Origin: Methanosarcinales archaeon
GTDB taxonomy: Archaea > Halobacteriota > Syntropharchaeia > Alkanophagales > Methanospirareceae
Length of the DNA: 13,399 nucleotides
Assembly (NCBI GenBank): GCA_025464345.1
Contig: JAODGP010000044.1
Location: 1 to 13,399 of the forward strand
Reading direction: 5' to 3'
Shown: piece after piece, positions 7,111 through 13,399 of the stretch
How positions within the stretch are numbered: position 1 is the stretch's first letter
Layout of the letters: every line of letters begins with the position of its first letter
Notes under the pieces: model-generated
Seen by the model: only the letters and a program-made list of their open reading frames with translations
Database searches by the model: none
Told to the model about the DNA's origin: nothing
Made by a program: the position numbers and the translations under genes

Positions 7111-7166
7111 TCATTCACAAACAATTGAATAAAATATAGATAATAAGATAATTCAGAGTGGGTATA
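7111..7166. promoter_or_regulatory. Divergent purS / purM promoter region
   Basis: The gap between the two opposing starts is under 60 bp and holds one clear AT-rich TATA-like stretch, AAAATATAG at 7131-7139. Counting about 26 nt in either direction reaches about 7161 (just before the purM ATG at 7167) and about 7108 (the purS start). A single bidirectional element, or two overlapping TATA boxes, could thus drive both genes as leaderless or nearly leaderless transcripts. This rests on spacing alone. Confidence 0.5.
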
Positions 7167-8249
7167 ATGCAATCAACATACAGGGACGCCGGTGTCGACA
7201 CGGCAGGTGAAGAAGCGGCACTGGCTGGATTATTGAATTATATACGCCAGAGTCACGCATTGAGGCAGGGAGGTTCTGGCACACTGAAACTGGACATAGG
7301 CTATTTCGCAAATGTGATTGAACTCGGGGATAGAGGGCTGGCGATATCAACCGACGGTGTGGGTACCAAGATACTGATCGCACAATTGATGAACAGATAT
7401 GACACTGTCGGTATAGACTGCGTGGCGATGAACGTTAATGACATATTATGTGTGGGTGCGGAACCGCTCTCAATGCTCGATTATATCGCTGTTTGCAGTC
7501 CGAATGCAGAATTAATTGCGGACATCGGTAAAGGGCTGCTGAAAGGTGCTGAACTCGCACGAATAACAATTGCAGGTGGTGAGATAGCTCAGCTAAGGGA
7601 TATGCTGAAGGGTGTACGTCAAAACTACGAATTCGACCTTGTGGGTACTGCAATAGGAGAAGTACCGCTTGACAGGATAATCACGGGCGATGATATCGGC
7701 GAGCATGATGCCATTATTGGACTGAGAAGTAGCGGCATACACAGCAATGGACTCAGCCTGGCACGCTACATACTGGCGCAGCAGCCAGATAAGATCTATA
7801 CGTGCTTCTCCGAACTGGGCGGCAGGACGCTGGGCGAGGAGTTACTCGTACCCACACGTATATACGTGGCTGAGATCATGGACATGCTGAATGCCAATCT
7901 TGATATTAAAGCGCTTGTGCATATCACCTCGGGCGGGTTACTCAACCTCAGCAGGGTGCAATCTGCAACAGGGTTCGTGATAGAGGAGTTGCCGGAGCCG
8001 CTACCCATCTTCACATTGCTTCAGCGGCTCGGTAATATACCGGTAGAGGAGATGTACAGTGTGTATAACATGGGTATCGGGTTCTGTGTGGTCGTACCGG
8101 AGCGAGAAGCTGATGCTGTTATTGATATTGCTTCACGGCATGGTGTAGATGCGTACAGGATAGGGCATACGGTGGTGGATCAGGCGAAACGAGTGATCAT
8201 AAAGCCAGAGAACCTGTGCAGCCAGGATGATGGTTTTGTCAGGTGCTGA
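7167..8249 (+). CDS. purM: Phosphoribosylformylglycinamidine cyclo-ligase (AIR synthetase)
   Basis: Closes the imidazole ring, converting FGAM and ATP to AIR, the step immediately after the PurLQS reaction. From the ATG at 7167 the protein is 360 residues (family about 330-350). Motifs present are TYRDAGVD near the N terminus, STDGVGTK (phosphate/ATP loop, about residues 61-68), DCVAMNVNDIL (84-94), GGEIAQ (GGETA in most homologues) and GIHSNGLSL (190-198). A GTG at 7158 would add three residues, but the ATG aligns with the usual family start (S/T-Y-K-D/N-AGVD) and fits the predicted transcription start. It is divergent from purS, so two successive purine enzymes are likely regulated together. 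Confidence 0.95.
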   Translation: MQSTYRDAGVDTAGEEAALAGLLNYIRQSHALRQGGSGTLKLDIGYFANVIELGDRGLAISTDGVGTKILIAQLMNRYDTVGIDCVAMNVNDILCVGAEPLSMLDYIAVCSPNAELIADIGKGLLKGAELARITIAGGEIAQLRDMLKGVRQNYEFDLVGTAIGEVPLDRIITGDDIGEHDAIIGLRSSGIHSNGLSLARYILAQQPDKIYTCFSELGGRTLGEELLVPTRIYVAEIMDMLNANLDIKALVHITSGGLLNLSRVQSATGFVIEELPEPLPIFTLLQRLGNIPVEEMYSVYNMGIGFCVVVPEREADAVIDIASRHGVDAYRIGHTVVDQAKRVIIKPENLCSQDDGFVRC

Positions 8250-8261
8250 ATATGGTGGTTC

Positions 8262-8468
8262 TTGACAATAGACTTTAGCTTGATACGAGCATCGTCGTCA
8301 GTGGTAAATTGTGCTGTAACAGGTCAATCGGAAAAGAAAGAGCTTTATGAAGCGATAAAATCAAAGAAACACCCAGCATGTGAGATTACATATGCTATGG
8401 ATTTAATTTTATTGACCACAAGATTAATCATAGAGGTGAGAATAAAGATAGATAAAAGAAGGGGGTAA
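8262..8468 (+). CDS. Doubtful small ORF, unknown function
   Basis: I do not recognise this 68-codon frame. It would start at a TTG, with GGTGG three bases before it as a weak ribosome binding site; later starts (TTG at 8280, GTG at 8301, ATG at 8394) are possible. The product would be basic, with two cysteines and a short hydrophobic stretch near the C terminus. Codon use (many AAA, AGA, ATA, TTA) and base composition are more AT-rich than in neighbouring genes. Its stop sits inside the GGGGGTAA that also serves as ribosome binding site of the next gene, which would suit translational coupling. It may equally be a leader region or a decayed gene fragment. Confidence 0.3.
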   Translation: MTIDFSLIRASSSVVNCAVTGQSEKKELYEAIKSKKHPACEITYAMDLILLTTRLIIEVRIKIDKRRG

Positions 8469-8470
8469 AG

Positions 8471-8788
8471 ATGATTCATTGTAGACACGAAAGTTGCGGT
8501 GCAGCGGAAAAGGTATGGTTGCCATATGAATTTGATGGTAGAAGCAAAGGATTAAAGCCACATCCATATTGCATTCACTGCGGTGCCGTCAAGAACATCT
8601 CACCCGATAGGGCGAAACCCCTGGGATATTACGTGAACGAGCTTGCAAAGAAGCCAATCACAAAGGTTCAGATGCGACTCATCATAAAAGAATTAGAAGC
8701 TCTGGGTTTTGATGATGCTTATTCAATGACAATGTCTGCGCAGGAAAAAGTATTTATTAGCGTACTCAAAAAGTACTGTAAAATATAG
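8471..8788 (+). CDS. Conserved-looking zinc-ribbon protein, unknown function
   Basis: A 105-residue protein with an N-terminal zinc ribbon: Cys4 and Cys9 (CRHESC) pair with Cys34 and Cys37 (PYCIHC). Between the two knuckles is a basic, aromatic stretch (VWLPYEFDGRSKGLKPHPY). The C-terminal half (about 50-105) lacks cysteines apart from one near the end and looks alpha-helical, with KVQMRLIIKELEALG and a second helix near the end. The pattern resembles small uncharacterised zinc-ribbon proteins of methanogens and relatives, but I cannot assign a family from memory with certainty. A strong ribosome binding site, GGGGGT, lies 5 nt before the ATG. Binding of nucleic acid or a protein partner is plausible from the fold only. 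Confidence 0.8.
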   Translation: MIHCRHESCGAAEKVWLPYEFDGRSKGLKPHPYCIHCGAVKNISPDRAKPLGYYVNELAKKPITKVQMRLIIKELEALGFDDAYSMTMSAQEKVFISVLKKYCKI

Positions 8789-8815
8789 CCGGGCTATTGA
8801 TAGCAAAGAGCATTA

Positions 8816-10024
8816 TTAATATATCCGTGAGTTCTCTTTTATATATCCGTACGCGAAAGCTCCGGGACCTATCAGCGTGTTATTCCCGATGACCGTGCCA
8901 GCATCTATACATGCATTTATACCTGTCTTCACGCCATCGCCCAGTATCGCACCGAACTTACGTCTGCCGGTATCCATGCCCACGGCTTTTATCATTGCAT
9001 CATCAAATCTGAGGTTGGCAATCTTAGTGCCTGCGCCTATGTTGCATCGCGATGCTATGACCGAATCGCCGATATATGAGAGATGAGGTATCTTCGTATC
9101 GTCCATAATTATCGAGTTCTTTATCTCAACGGCATTGCCTATACGGCAGTTCGCCCCTATCGCTGTACTGCTGCGTATATAGCAGTTGGGACCGATCTCA
9201 CAGTTCGGACCAATAATGACAGGACCCTCAATATACGTGCCGGATTTTATAATCGTTCCTTTACCTATCGCCACTTTGCCCTTCAATATCACATTCTCCT
9301 CCATGTCTCCTTCTATTACAGGATTTATGCACTCCATCATGGACTCATTTGCACGCAACAGATCCCATGGATAACTGACATCTACCCATTTCCCTATCCT
9401 GCTCCAGCGCACTGTTTCACCAGAATCAATGAGCAACTGCAAGGAATCGGTGAGTTCAAACTCACCCCTCTTTGATATACCCGTCTCTTTTAATGCATCG
9501 AATATGCACTCATTCAGGAGATAAACACCTGCATTCACGAGCTTTGAGCGTGGTTCCGGTGTCTTCTCCGTTATACGCGTTACATGTCCGCCTTCGGTCT
9601 CCACAACTCCATACTCCTCCGGGTTATCAACCTCGATCACACCCATCGTGATGCCTCCGCATGCAATGAGTTGCTTTATATCCTTTGCATCCACTATCGT
9701 ATCACCATTGAGCATGAGGAACGTATCTTCAATCAGATTTTCCACCCGCAATAATGCATCAGCAGTACCAAGCTGCCGCCTCTGTGTTACGTACTGGATA
9801 TTGACACCCCAGCCCGTGCCATCGGCGAAATAATCCCGTATCGTCTCATCATGGTAGCCAATAACGATTATAAAGTCCATGATACCTGCCGCTTTTAATT
9901 CGCCGATCAGGTGTTCAATGATCGGTTTGCCCGCTATCGGCAGCATCACCTTCGGTCGTACAGATGTGAGAGGGCGCATCCGTCTGCCTTCGCCCGCTGC
10001 CAGAATCACCGCTTCCATATCCAT
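8816..10024 (-). CDS. GlmU-like bifunctional sugar-1-phosphate nucleotidylyltransferase / acyltransferase
   Basis: Probably makes a nucleotide sugar such as UDP-GlcNAc: an N-terminal nucleotidyltransferase joins a sugar 1-phosphate to UTP or dTTP, and a C-terminal left-handed beta-helix may acetylate an amino sugar. Residues 8-20 carry the LAAGEGRRMRPLT signature with Lys25; QLGTADAL (84-91), LNGD (105-108) and NAGVY (164-168) follow. Hexapeptide repeats run from about 235 to 385 (IGPNCEIGPNCYI, IGANCRIG, IGAGTKI, IGNNTLIG), and KIPHLSYIGD resembles the GlmU acetyl-CoA/active-site motif. The family includes archaeal enzymes such as MJ1101 and ST0452. Start: the frame extends to 10063, but AGGAG lies 5 nt before the ATG at 10022-10024 and homology begins there, giving 402 residues. 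It follows the prenyltransferase gene on the same strand. Exact sugar and nucleotide are not determinable. Confidence 0.88.
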   Translation of the reverse strand: MDMEAVILAAGEGRRMRPLTSVRPKVMLPIAGKPIIEHLIGELKAAGIMDFIIVIGYHDETIRDYFADGTGWGVNIQYVTQRRQLGTADALLRVENLIEDTFLMLNGDTIVDAKDIKQLIACGGITMGVIEVDNPEEYGVVETEGGHVTRITEKTPEPRSKLVNAGVYLLNECIFDALKETGISKRGEFELTDSLQLLIDSGETVRWSRIGKWVDVSYPWDLLRANESMMECINPVIEGDMEENVILKGKVAIGKGTIIKSGTYIEGPVIIGPNCEIGPNCYIRSSTAIGANCRIGNAVEIKNSIIMDDTKIPHLSYIGDSVIASRCNIGAGTKIANLRFDDAMIKAVGMDTGRRKFGAILGDGVKTGINACIDAGTVIGNNTLIGPGAFAYGYIKENSRIY

Positions 10025-10100
10025 TTCGCTCCTGACCACCCTTCGCGCTTCATCCTCACTCATCCTTTAAATCCATATTTTATTAACTTGACTCTGCCAC

Positions 10101-10961
10101 TCAATAAATAGCGCCACATACAAAAGCAAGCAGCCCGATAGCTATTGCGATCAGCGTCTCCTGCCTCAATCGCATGTAATCCACTTCCCGATTCCACAAC
10201 ATGACGATTGTATGAACCAGCAGTATATCTGTACCGCCAACCAGGGTCATAAACACCGGATCGAGATAATAATTCGTGGCTGGGAGAAAGAACGGAACAA
10301 CACTCAATCCCGCTGCACTCGCATAAGATATTGTCGTTACCAGCTTCGCAGTTCTTATGCCGTACACCCGCGCGATACTCTTAACTCCCCTCAGCGCATC
10401 CCCCTCCATATCTGCTATATCCTTCATGACCTCGCGTCCAAAGCCCGTGAGTAACGCGATAAACGCCAGAGTTAAGAGCCCTTCATCTATATAGCCCGCA
10501 ATCAACCCGCCATATATGAAAGGCACTGCCATTGTGAATGCGATGTATAAATTACTCACAACAAGCAGCTCCTTCATTTTCAGATCATAGAGAATACCAA
10601 GCGCAGCGAGCAAGGATGCCACGAGGAATAGCGTGAGTTCACCCATGAGTAAAGTGAGCACAAAAGAAGCCAGAATACCGAGTAGAGTTGCCACACAGGC
10701 AACCATAAAAGCAAGCTCCTTACTCAGAGCGCCTCGCACTAAGGGTCTATCCAGCCGGTTATTCGCTATATCGCTATCCAGATCACAATAGTCGTTCAAT
10801 GCGAATGTACCTGCCTGGATGAATAAAGCGGTGAGGAAGCCAAGAATTGCCGCTATTATTGTGCTACCACCGCCTAAGAGTATCCCGATCAGCACTCCAA
10901 TGCCGTACATCACCCCGTGCTCGCACCTCGTCAGCTCCCATACCGCCTTCAGCTTCACCAT
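10101..10961 (-). CDS. UbiA-family prenyltransferase, probable digeranylgeranylglyceryl phosphate (DGGGP) synthase
   Basis: Membrane enzyme that likely adds the second geranylgeranyl chain to 3-O-geranylgeranylglyceryl phosphate, the second ether bond of archaeal lipids. The 286 residues form about eight or nine hydrophobic segments. The first Asp-rich motif is NDYCDLDSD (56-64) followed by NNRLDRPL, the second is DIADMEGD (181-188), and YDLKMKE (125-131) lies between; these bind the Mg-diphosphate of the prenyl donor. Start: the frame continues to an ATG at 11024, but a TATA-like stretch at about 10980-10992 is placed correctly for a leaderless start at the ATG at 10959-10961, and UbiA homology begins there. 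Other UbiA members (menaquinone or haem O type) are less likely, given the archaeal context and the motif spacing. Confidence 0.85.
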   Translation of the reverse strand: MVKLKAVWELTRCEHGVMYGIGVLIGILLGGGSTIIAAILGFLTALFIQAGTFALNDYCDLDSDIANNRLDRPLVRGALSKELAFMVACVATLLGILASFVLTLLMGELTLFLVASLLAALGILYDLKMKELLVVSNLYIAFTMAVPFIYGGLIAGYIDEGLLTLAFIALLTGFGREVMKDIADMEGDALRGVKSIARVYGIRTAKLVTTISYASAAGLSVVPFFLPATNYYLDPVFMTLVGGTDILLVHTIVMLWNREVDYMRLRQETLIAIAIGLLAFVCGAIY

Positions 10962-10979
10962 CTCAGAACTAAATCCTCC

Positions 10980-10992
10980 TCTTATAATATAG
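10980..10992 (-). promoter_or_regulatory. Candidate promoter of the UbiA-type gene
   Basis: The minus strand reads CTATATTATAAGA, centred near 10986. A start site about 26 nt downstream would coincide with the ATG at 10961, which predicts a leaderless mRNA and helps choose that start over the upstream ATG at 11024. Confidence 0.45.
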
Positions 10993-11053
10993 GTGAGACG
11001 CATCTTCACATGAAGCGCTATCAAACCTTGAAACCCTGAGAAGAATCAAAATA

Positions 11054-11070
11054 GAAAAGTTTTTATAATG
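11054..11070 (+). promoter_or_regulatory. Candidate promoter of the cytochrome gene
   Basis: GAAAAGTTTTTATAATG has a purine-rich BRE-like part followed by a TATA core at about 11060-11069. Transcription would begin near 11091, leaving an 11-nt leader that contains GGTG at 11094-11097 as the ribosome binding site for the ATG at 11102. Confidence 0.55.
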
Positions 11071-11101
11071 CCAGGAGCAAATACGAATACAGTGGTGTGA
11101 A

Positions 11102-11659
11102 ATGAATAAGAAATTAATAGTGGCTATCATTGGAGTAGTATTGGTGGTGGCACTGGCAGGCTGTGTGGAGAAACCTGTGGAGACGCCTCCACCTGCAACG
11201 CCGACTCCTACACCAAAACCTACACCAAAACCAACGCCGACACCAACTCCAGTAGAGGCGAAGCCACCGGTCGAGACCAGTTGTGACATGTGTCACAAAC
11301 GTGAGTCAACGGCTGAGTTAGAAGCGCACGTAAAGGGGGGACTGCTGGTAAATGGAAAGCCAGGCTGTTTTGACTACGCGGACAAGCCGAACCTTGCGAA
11401 AGGCTGTCACGGTGGCAAGGATGGGAACGCTACTGTGCATACTGTACACCCTGCAACCGTAGGATGTGCGGTATGCCACGGTAAGATACCGACGATACCG
11501 GAGAAAGGACCCGGCGGTACAACCTGTGAGCTGTGTCATGGCTATCCAGATCCGACGAAGCCAAGCGAAGGAAGACTCGTGGAGATACACCTTTCAAGGG
11601 GTAAACCCTGTACAGTCTGCCATATTGGGGAGATATCAGAAATACATGGTTTGAAATAG
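11102..11659 (+). CDS. Multihaem c-type cytochrome lipoprotein (four CxxCH, probably five haems)
   Basis: A 185-residue secreted protein probably carrying electrons at the cell surface. Residues 1-20 form a signal peptide (two lysines, hydrophobic core) ending in a lipobox-like ALAGC with Cys21, so the mature protein may be lipid-anchored. A Pro/Thr/Lys linker with TPKP and TPTP repeats spans about 27-55. Haem c motifs CxxCH are at 61-65, 122-126, 142-146 and 170-174. Cys89 and Cys102-His103 form a CX12CH arrangement. The remaining histidines (76, 113, 116, 163, 182) number exactly five, enough to give every haem a second His ligand if the fifth site is real. It stands alone between its own promoter and an oligo-T terminator. 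It matches no cytochrome family I can name with confidence; the redox partner is unknown. Confidence 0.9.
   Translation: MNKKLIVAIIGVVLVVALAGCVEKPVETPPPATPTPTPKPTPKPTPTPTPVEAKPPVETSCDMCHKRESTAELEAHVKGGLLVNGKPGCFDYADKPNLAKGCHGGKDGNATVHTVHPATVGCAVCHGKIPTIPEKGPGGTTCELCHGYPDPTKPSEGRLVEIHLSRGKPCTVCHIGEISEIHGLK
11198..11250 (+). repeat. Short tandem repeat encoding the Pro/Thr linker
   Basis: CCTACACCAAAA occurs twice head to tail (11207-11218 and 11219-11230) and continues as degenerate copies (CCAACGCCGACACCAACTCC). Each 12-bp unit encodes four residues of a TPKP linker between the lipid anchor and the haem domain. Such repeats often vary in copy number between strains. Confidence 0.7.
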
Positions 11660-11670
11660 AACCATAAATC

Positions 11671-11687
11671 TCCCCTTTTTTATTTAT
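11671..11687 (+). terminator. Oligo-T terminator after the cytochrome gene
   Basis: TCCCCTTTTTTATTTAT begins 12 nt after the cytochrome stop. A T-run without a stem is the usual archaeal terminator. It lies in the 32-bp gap before the convergent rpl30 stop at 11692. Confidence 0.6.
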
Positions 11688-11691
11688 ACAC

Positions 11692-12165
11692 CTATCTCAT
11701 CCTGTACAGCAGCTCGTTTATTTCAGTACCGTGATATCCGAGCTCGCCACCCTGCTTCACACTCTTCTTGATACCACGATGCCCCTTACGTGGTGGATGC
11801 AACCTGAGAACGGGTTTAATTCCATACACAATCAGGTCTTTCATCTTCACTTCGCATGAATAAAGTGCATGTGCCAGCGCTTTGAACGATTCAAAAGGTG
11901 TATTAGCACGTAAATACTCCTCCGTCAATCTCATGCCACCCTTCAATCTACCACGTCGCTTCAATAACAGTTCCAGCATATCCTCCGAGATCTCGCCCCA
12001 TGCAACGTAATCCTTCACCTTCTTTATCATACCTCGATAATAATCGTTATCCTCAACTATCACGCAGTGGTTCACCCTGTGCAGCCGGAGTAGCTCCAGT
12101 GTGTACCTTATGTCCGGCTTTATACCTACGCTTCCTCTCAGTTTCACTATCGCGTATACCGTCAT
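11692..12165 (-). CDS. rpl30: 50S ribosomal protein L30 (uL30), archaeal type
   Basis: Large-subunit ribosomal protein. At 157 residues it is the long archaeal/eukaryal form (related to eukaryotic L7) rather than the bacterial form of about 60. The N-terminal YAIVKLRGSVGIKPDIRYTLELLRLHRVNHCV is the conserved uL30 core, and HPPRKGHRGIKKSVKQGGELGYHG near the C terminus is typical of archaeal L30. Its ATG overlaps the rps5 stop as ATGA. It is the last gene of the operon here; rpl15 and secY, which normally follow, are absent, and a convergent cytochrome gene begins the next region. Confidence 0.96.
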   Translation of the reverse strand: MTVYAIVKLRGSVGIKPDIRYTLELLRLHRVNHCVIVEDNDYYRGMIKKVKDYVAWGEISEDMLELLLKRRGRLKGGMRLTEEYLRANTPFESFKALAHALYSCEVKMKDLIVYGIKPVLRLHPPRKGHRGIKKSVKQGGELGYHGTEINELLYRMR

Positions 12166-12779
12166 CTCTTTATTGATGATGTCTTCACAAGCGCATTGAA
12201 GGTTGCCATGGCGAGATTGAACGTTGTGCGGGTACTACCCCTCGTCTTCGTCCATACATCCTTTATGCCCGCGAATTCCAGTACCTTCTTCGGTGTGTCC
12301 CCGGCTGCGAGTCCCAGTCCACGTGGTGCCGGTTTCAGTGTTATCTCCACACCACCGGATTTGCCGCGCACCGCGAACGGCAACGAATGCTTCTCATCAC
12401 AGTTGCACTCCCACGAACCGCATCCACGTTCTATATAATGGAGATTCAATTCCGCCGCCCTCGTCGCCTTCAATATGCTGTTGCGTACAAGAGCATCTTT
12501 ACCCAGCCCTATACCAAGATAGCCATTCTTATTGCCCACGATCACACATACTCTGAACTTGATCCTCCGCCCGGAATCGGTCATACGCTGCACCATGTTG
12601 ATATCCAGAACCTCCTCACTGAGATCAGGCAGCAGCGTCTCTATTATCTGATACTCCTTTACCGGATATCGTGACCTGAGCGCCTCATCTATCGTCTTTA
12701 TCTCTCCGCTCTTCACCAGTCTACCCAGTTTCGTTACCGGTTCCCATTCTTCCTCATCATCATGCCTTATTCCTGCCAT
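12162..12779 (-). CDS. rps5: 30S ribosomal protein S5 (uS5)
   Basis: Small-subunit protein at the mRNA entrance, important for decoding accuracy. The 205-residue archaeal form shows the double-stranded RNA-binding-like N-terminal domain with RRIKFRVCVIVGNKNGYLG (71-89) and the C-terminal domain with PAPRGLGLAAGDTPKKVLEFAGIKDVWTKTRGSTRTT (150-186, given here only as a landmark). The RGCGSWECNC segment (118-127) is the archaeal uS5 insertion. The only ATG compatible with a full N terminus is at 12777-12779, so the gene overlaps the last 20 nt of rpl18. Confidence 0.96.
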   Translation of the reverse strand: MAGIRHDDEEEWEPVTKLGRLVKSGEIKTIDEALRSRYPVKEYQIIETLLPDLSEEVLDINMVQRMTDSGRRIKFRVCVIVGNKNGYLGIGLGKDALVRNSILKATRAAELNLHYIERGCGSWECNCDEKHSLPFAVRGKSGGVEITLKPAPRGLGLAAGDTPKKVLEFAGIKDVWTKTRGSTRTTFNLAMATFNALVKTSSIKR

Positions 12780-13290
12780 CCGTTAATATCCTCTCCTTTA
12801 CTAATTCAAAACTATCAATAATGGAATCACCGATATGCTCGCCTCTAATTCGCTCATCGGGTGGAAATACAACGGGATCATGTGGCACATCCAGACCCGC
12901 ATCAACAATACCCTTCAGTGCTGCGAATACACGAGAGCCATGTACGGGTGTGTGTAGTCCGATATCGAGAATAGCCTCTTCAAATCCCGATTCCTTCGCT
13001 CGCTTACCGAATAATAACCCGGTAAGATACGCTGCCGGCAGGTTCTTACCGCACCGCTCGTAGCCGTATTCCCTCAGCTTCGCGGAACTCACATCCACAA
13101 ATGTCCGATCACCATGCTTATCTGCCGTCACCATCTGTATTCTTATGTACTTATTGCTCCTCCGAACCACCACCCGCGGTCTGTGGCTCATGAGTAATTT
13201 CAATCGTTTACGATAATCGGTCTTACCTTCTCTTCTTCGCCTGAATGGGACTCTATACGTGGGTCCCCCGGTTGAGCTCGCTCCTGTCAT
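12760..13290 (-). CDS. rpl18: 50S ribosomal protein L18 (uL18)
   Basis: 5S rRNA-binding protein of the large subunit. The 176 residues show the archaeal/eukaryal L18/L5 pattern: YRVPFRRRREGKTDYRKRLKLL (12-33), a conserved AAYLTGLLFGKRA segment (about 105-117), and DIGLHTPVHGSRVFAALKG (129-147). The ATG at 13288-13290 lies one base after the rpl19e stop (TAGGATG), and the 3' end overlaps rps5 by 20 nt, so translation along the operon is tightly coupled. Confidence 0.96.
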   Translation of the reverse strand: MTGASSTGGPTYRVPFRRRREGKTDYRKRLKLLMSHRPRVVVRRSNKYIRIQMVTADKHGDRTFVDVSSAKLREYGYERCGKNLPAAYLTGLLFGKRAKESGFEEAILDIGLHTPVHGSRVFAALKGIVDAGLDVPHDPVVFPPDERIRGEHIGDSIIDSFELVKERILTDGRNKA

Positions 13291-13291
13291 C

Positions 13292-13399
13292 CTACAGCCT
13301 CACACCTTCCTGCTCTATTATTGCTTCCAATCGAGCAACGCTCTTTATCTCGCCACCCTTCGCCTTATTGTACAGCTTGCGATACAGGCTACGGTCAAT
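13292..13399 (-). CDS. rpl19e: 50S ribosomal protein L19e (eL19), C-terminal end only
   Basis: The last 35 codons and the TAG stop are present; the gene runs off the right edge. The readable product begins IDRSLYRKLYNKAKGGEIKS and ends EQEGVRL, matching the archaeal eL19 C terminus (YRKLY-x-KAKGG). This family is found in archaea and eukaryotes but not bacteria. Its place just before rpl18 is the normal archaeal spc order. Confidence 0.9.
   Translation of the reverse strand: MDRSLYRKLYNKAKGGEIKSVARLEAIIEQEGVRL

Noticed and set aside
8250..8470. tRNA or small structured RNA in the AT-rich stretch after purM
   Set aside because: I found no cloverleaf pattern, T-loop GTTCRA motif or acceptor stem there.
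8785..8797. Palindrome ATAGCC-G-GGCTAT at the end of the zinc-ribbon gene as a terminator or operator
   Set aside because: The 1-nt centre cannot form a stable hairpin loop, no T-run follows, and it overlaps the stop codon; probably chance.
11207..11230. Tandem 12-bp repeats as a CRISPR or regulatory array
   Set aside because: They are contiguous, in frame and encode the TPKP linker; there are no spacers.
10969..11289. Minus-strand ORF with Gly/Val repeats opposite the cytochrome linker
   Set aside because: The repeats are the reverse of the Thr/Pro linker-coding DNA; the haem-motif frame on the plus strand is the real gene.

Overview
The window is a piece of an archaeal chromosome. The left edge is the 5' end of a 16S rRNA gene on the minus strand, starting with the archaeal-type CTGGTTGATCCTGCC. 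The right edge is part of an archaeal spc ribosomal protein operon (eL19, which bacteria lack, then uL18, uS5, uL30). A DGGGP synthase-type UbiA prenyltransferase (archaeal ether lipid synthesis), an archaeal-type TrpRS and archaeal TATA boxes close to start codons agree with this. A secreted multihaem c-type cytochrome lipoprotein, moderate GC and the gene set would fit a cytochrome-bearing methanogen, methanotroph or alkane-oxidising relative (for example ANME-1 or Syntrophoarchaeum-like lineages). That narrower placement is inference; the partial 16S should settle it.

Layout from left to right. (1) 1-228: 16S rRNA 5' part (minus), then about 285 bp holding the rRNA leader and divergent promoters. 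(2) 513-5555, plus strand: pfkA (bacterial-type 6-phosphofructokinase), a long class II aldolase, aroA (EPSP synthase) and gatA (amidotransferase subunit A). (3) 5552-7107, minus: purS and trpS, overlapping by ATGA; the trpS stop overlaps the convergent gatA stop. (4) 7167-8788, plus: purM, divergent from purS across a very short shared promoter region, then a doubtful small ORF and a zinc-ribbon protein of unknown function. (5) 8816-10961, minus: ubiA-type DGGGP synthase, then a GlmU-like sugar-1-phosphate nucleotidylyltransferase/acyltransferase. (6) 11102-11659, plus: a haem-c lipoprotein with four CxxCH motifs and a probable fifth, non-canonical CX12CH site. (7) 11692-13399, minus: rpl30, rps5, rpl18 and the 3' end of rpl19e.

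Most genes are housekeeping: upper glycolysis, shikimate pathway, tRNA charging and amidation, purine synthesis, lipids, cell-surface sugars and translation. Two things stand out. One is the adjacent PfkA and class II aldolase, because archaea usually use ADP-dependent or PfkB-type kinases and class I (DhnA-type) or FBPA/FBPase aldolases; the pair suggests acquisition from bacteria. The other is the small cytochrome, which has ten histidines, exactly enough for five bis-His haems if the CX12CH site binds haem. The spc operon also ends after rpl30, where rpl15 and secY would usually follow. I see no CRISPR array, transposon, integrase, tRNA or defence system.
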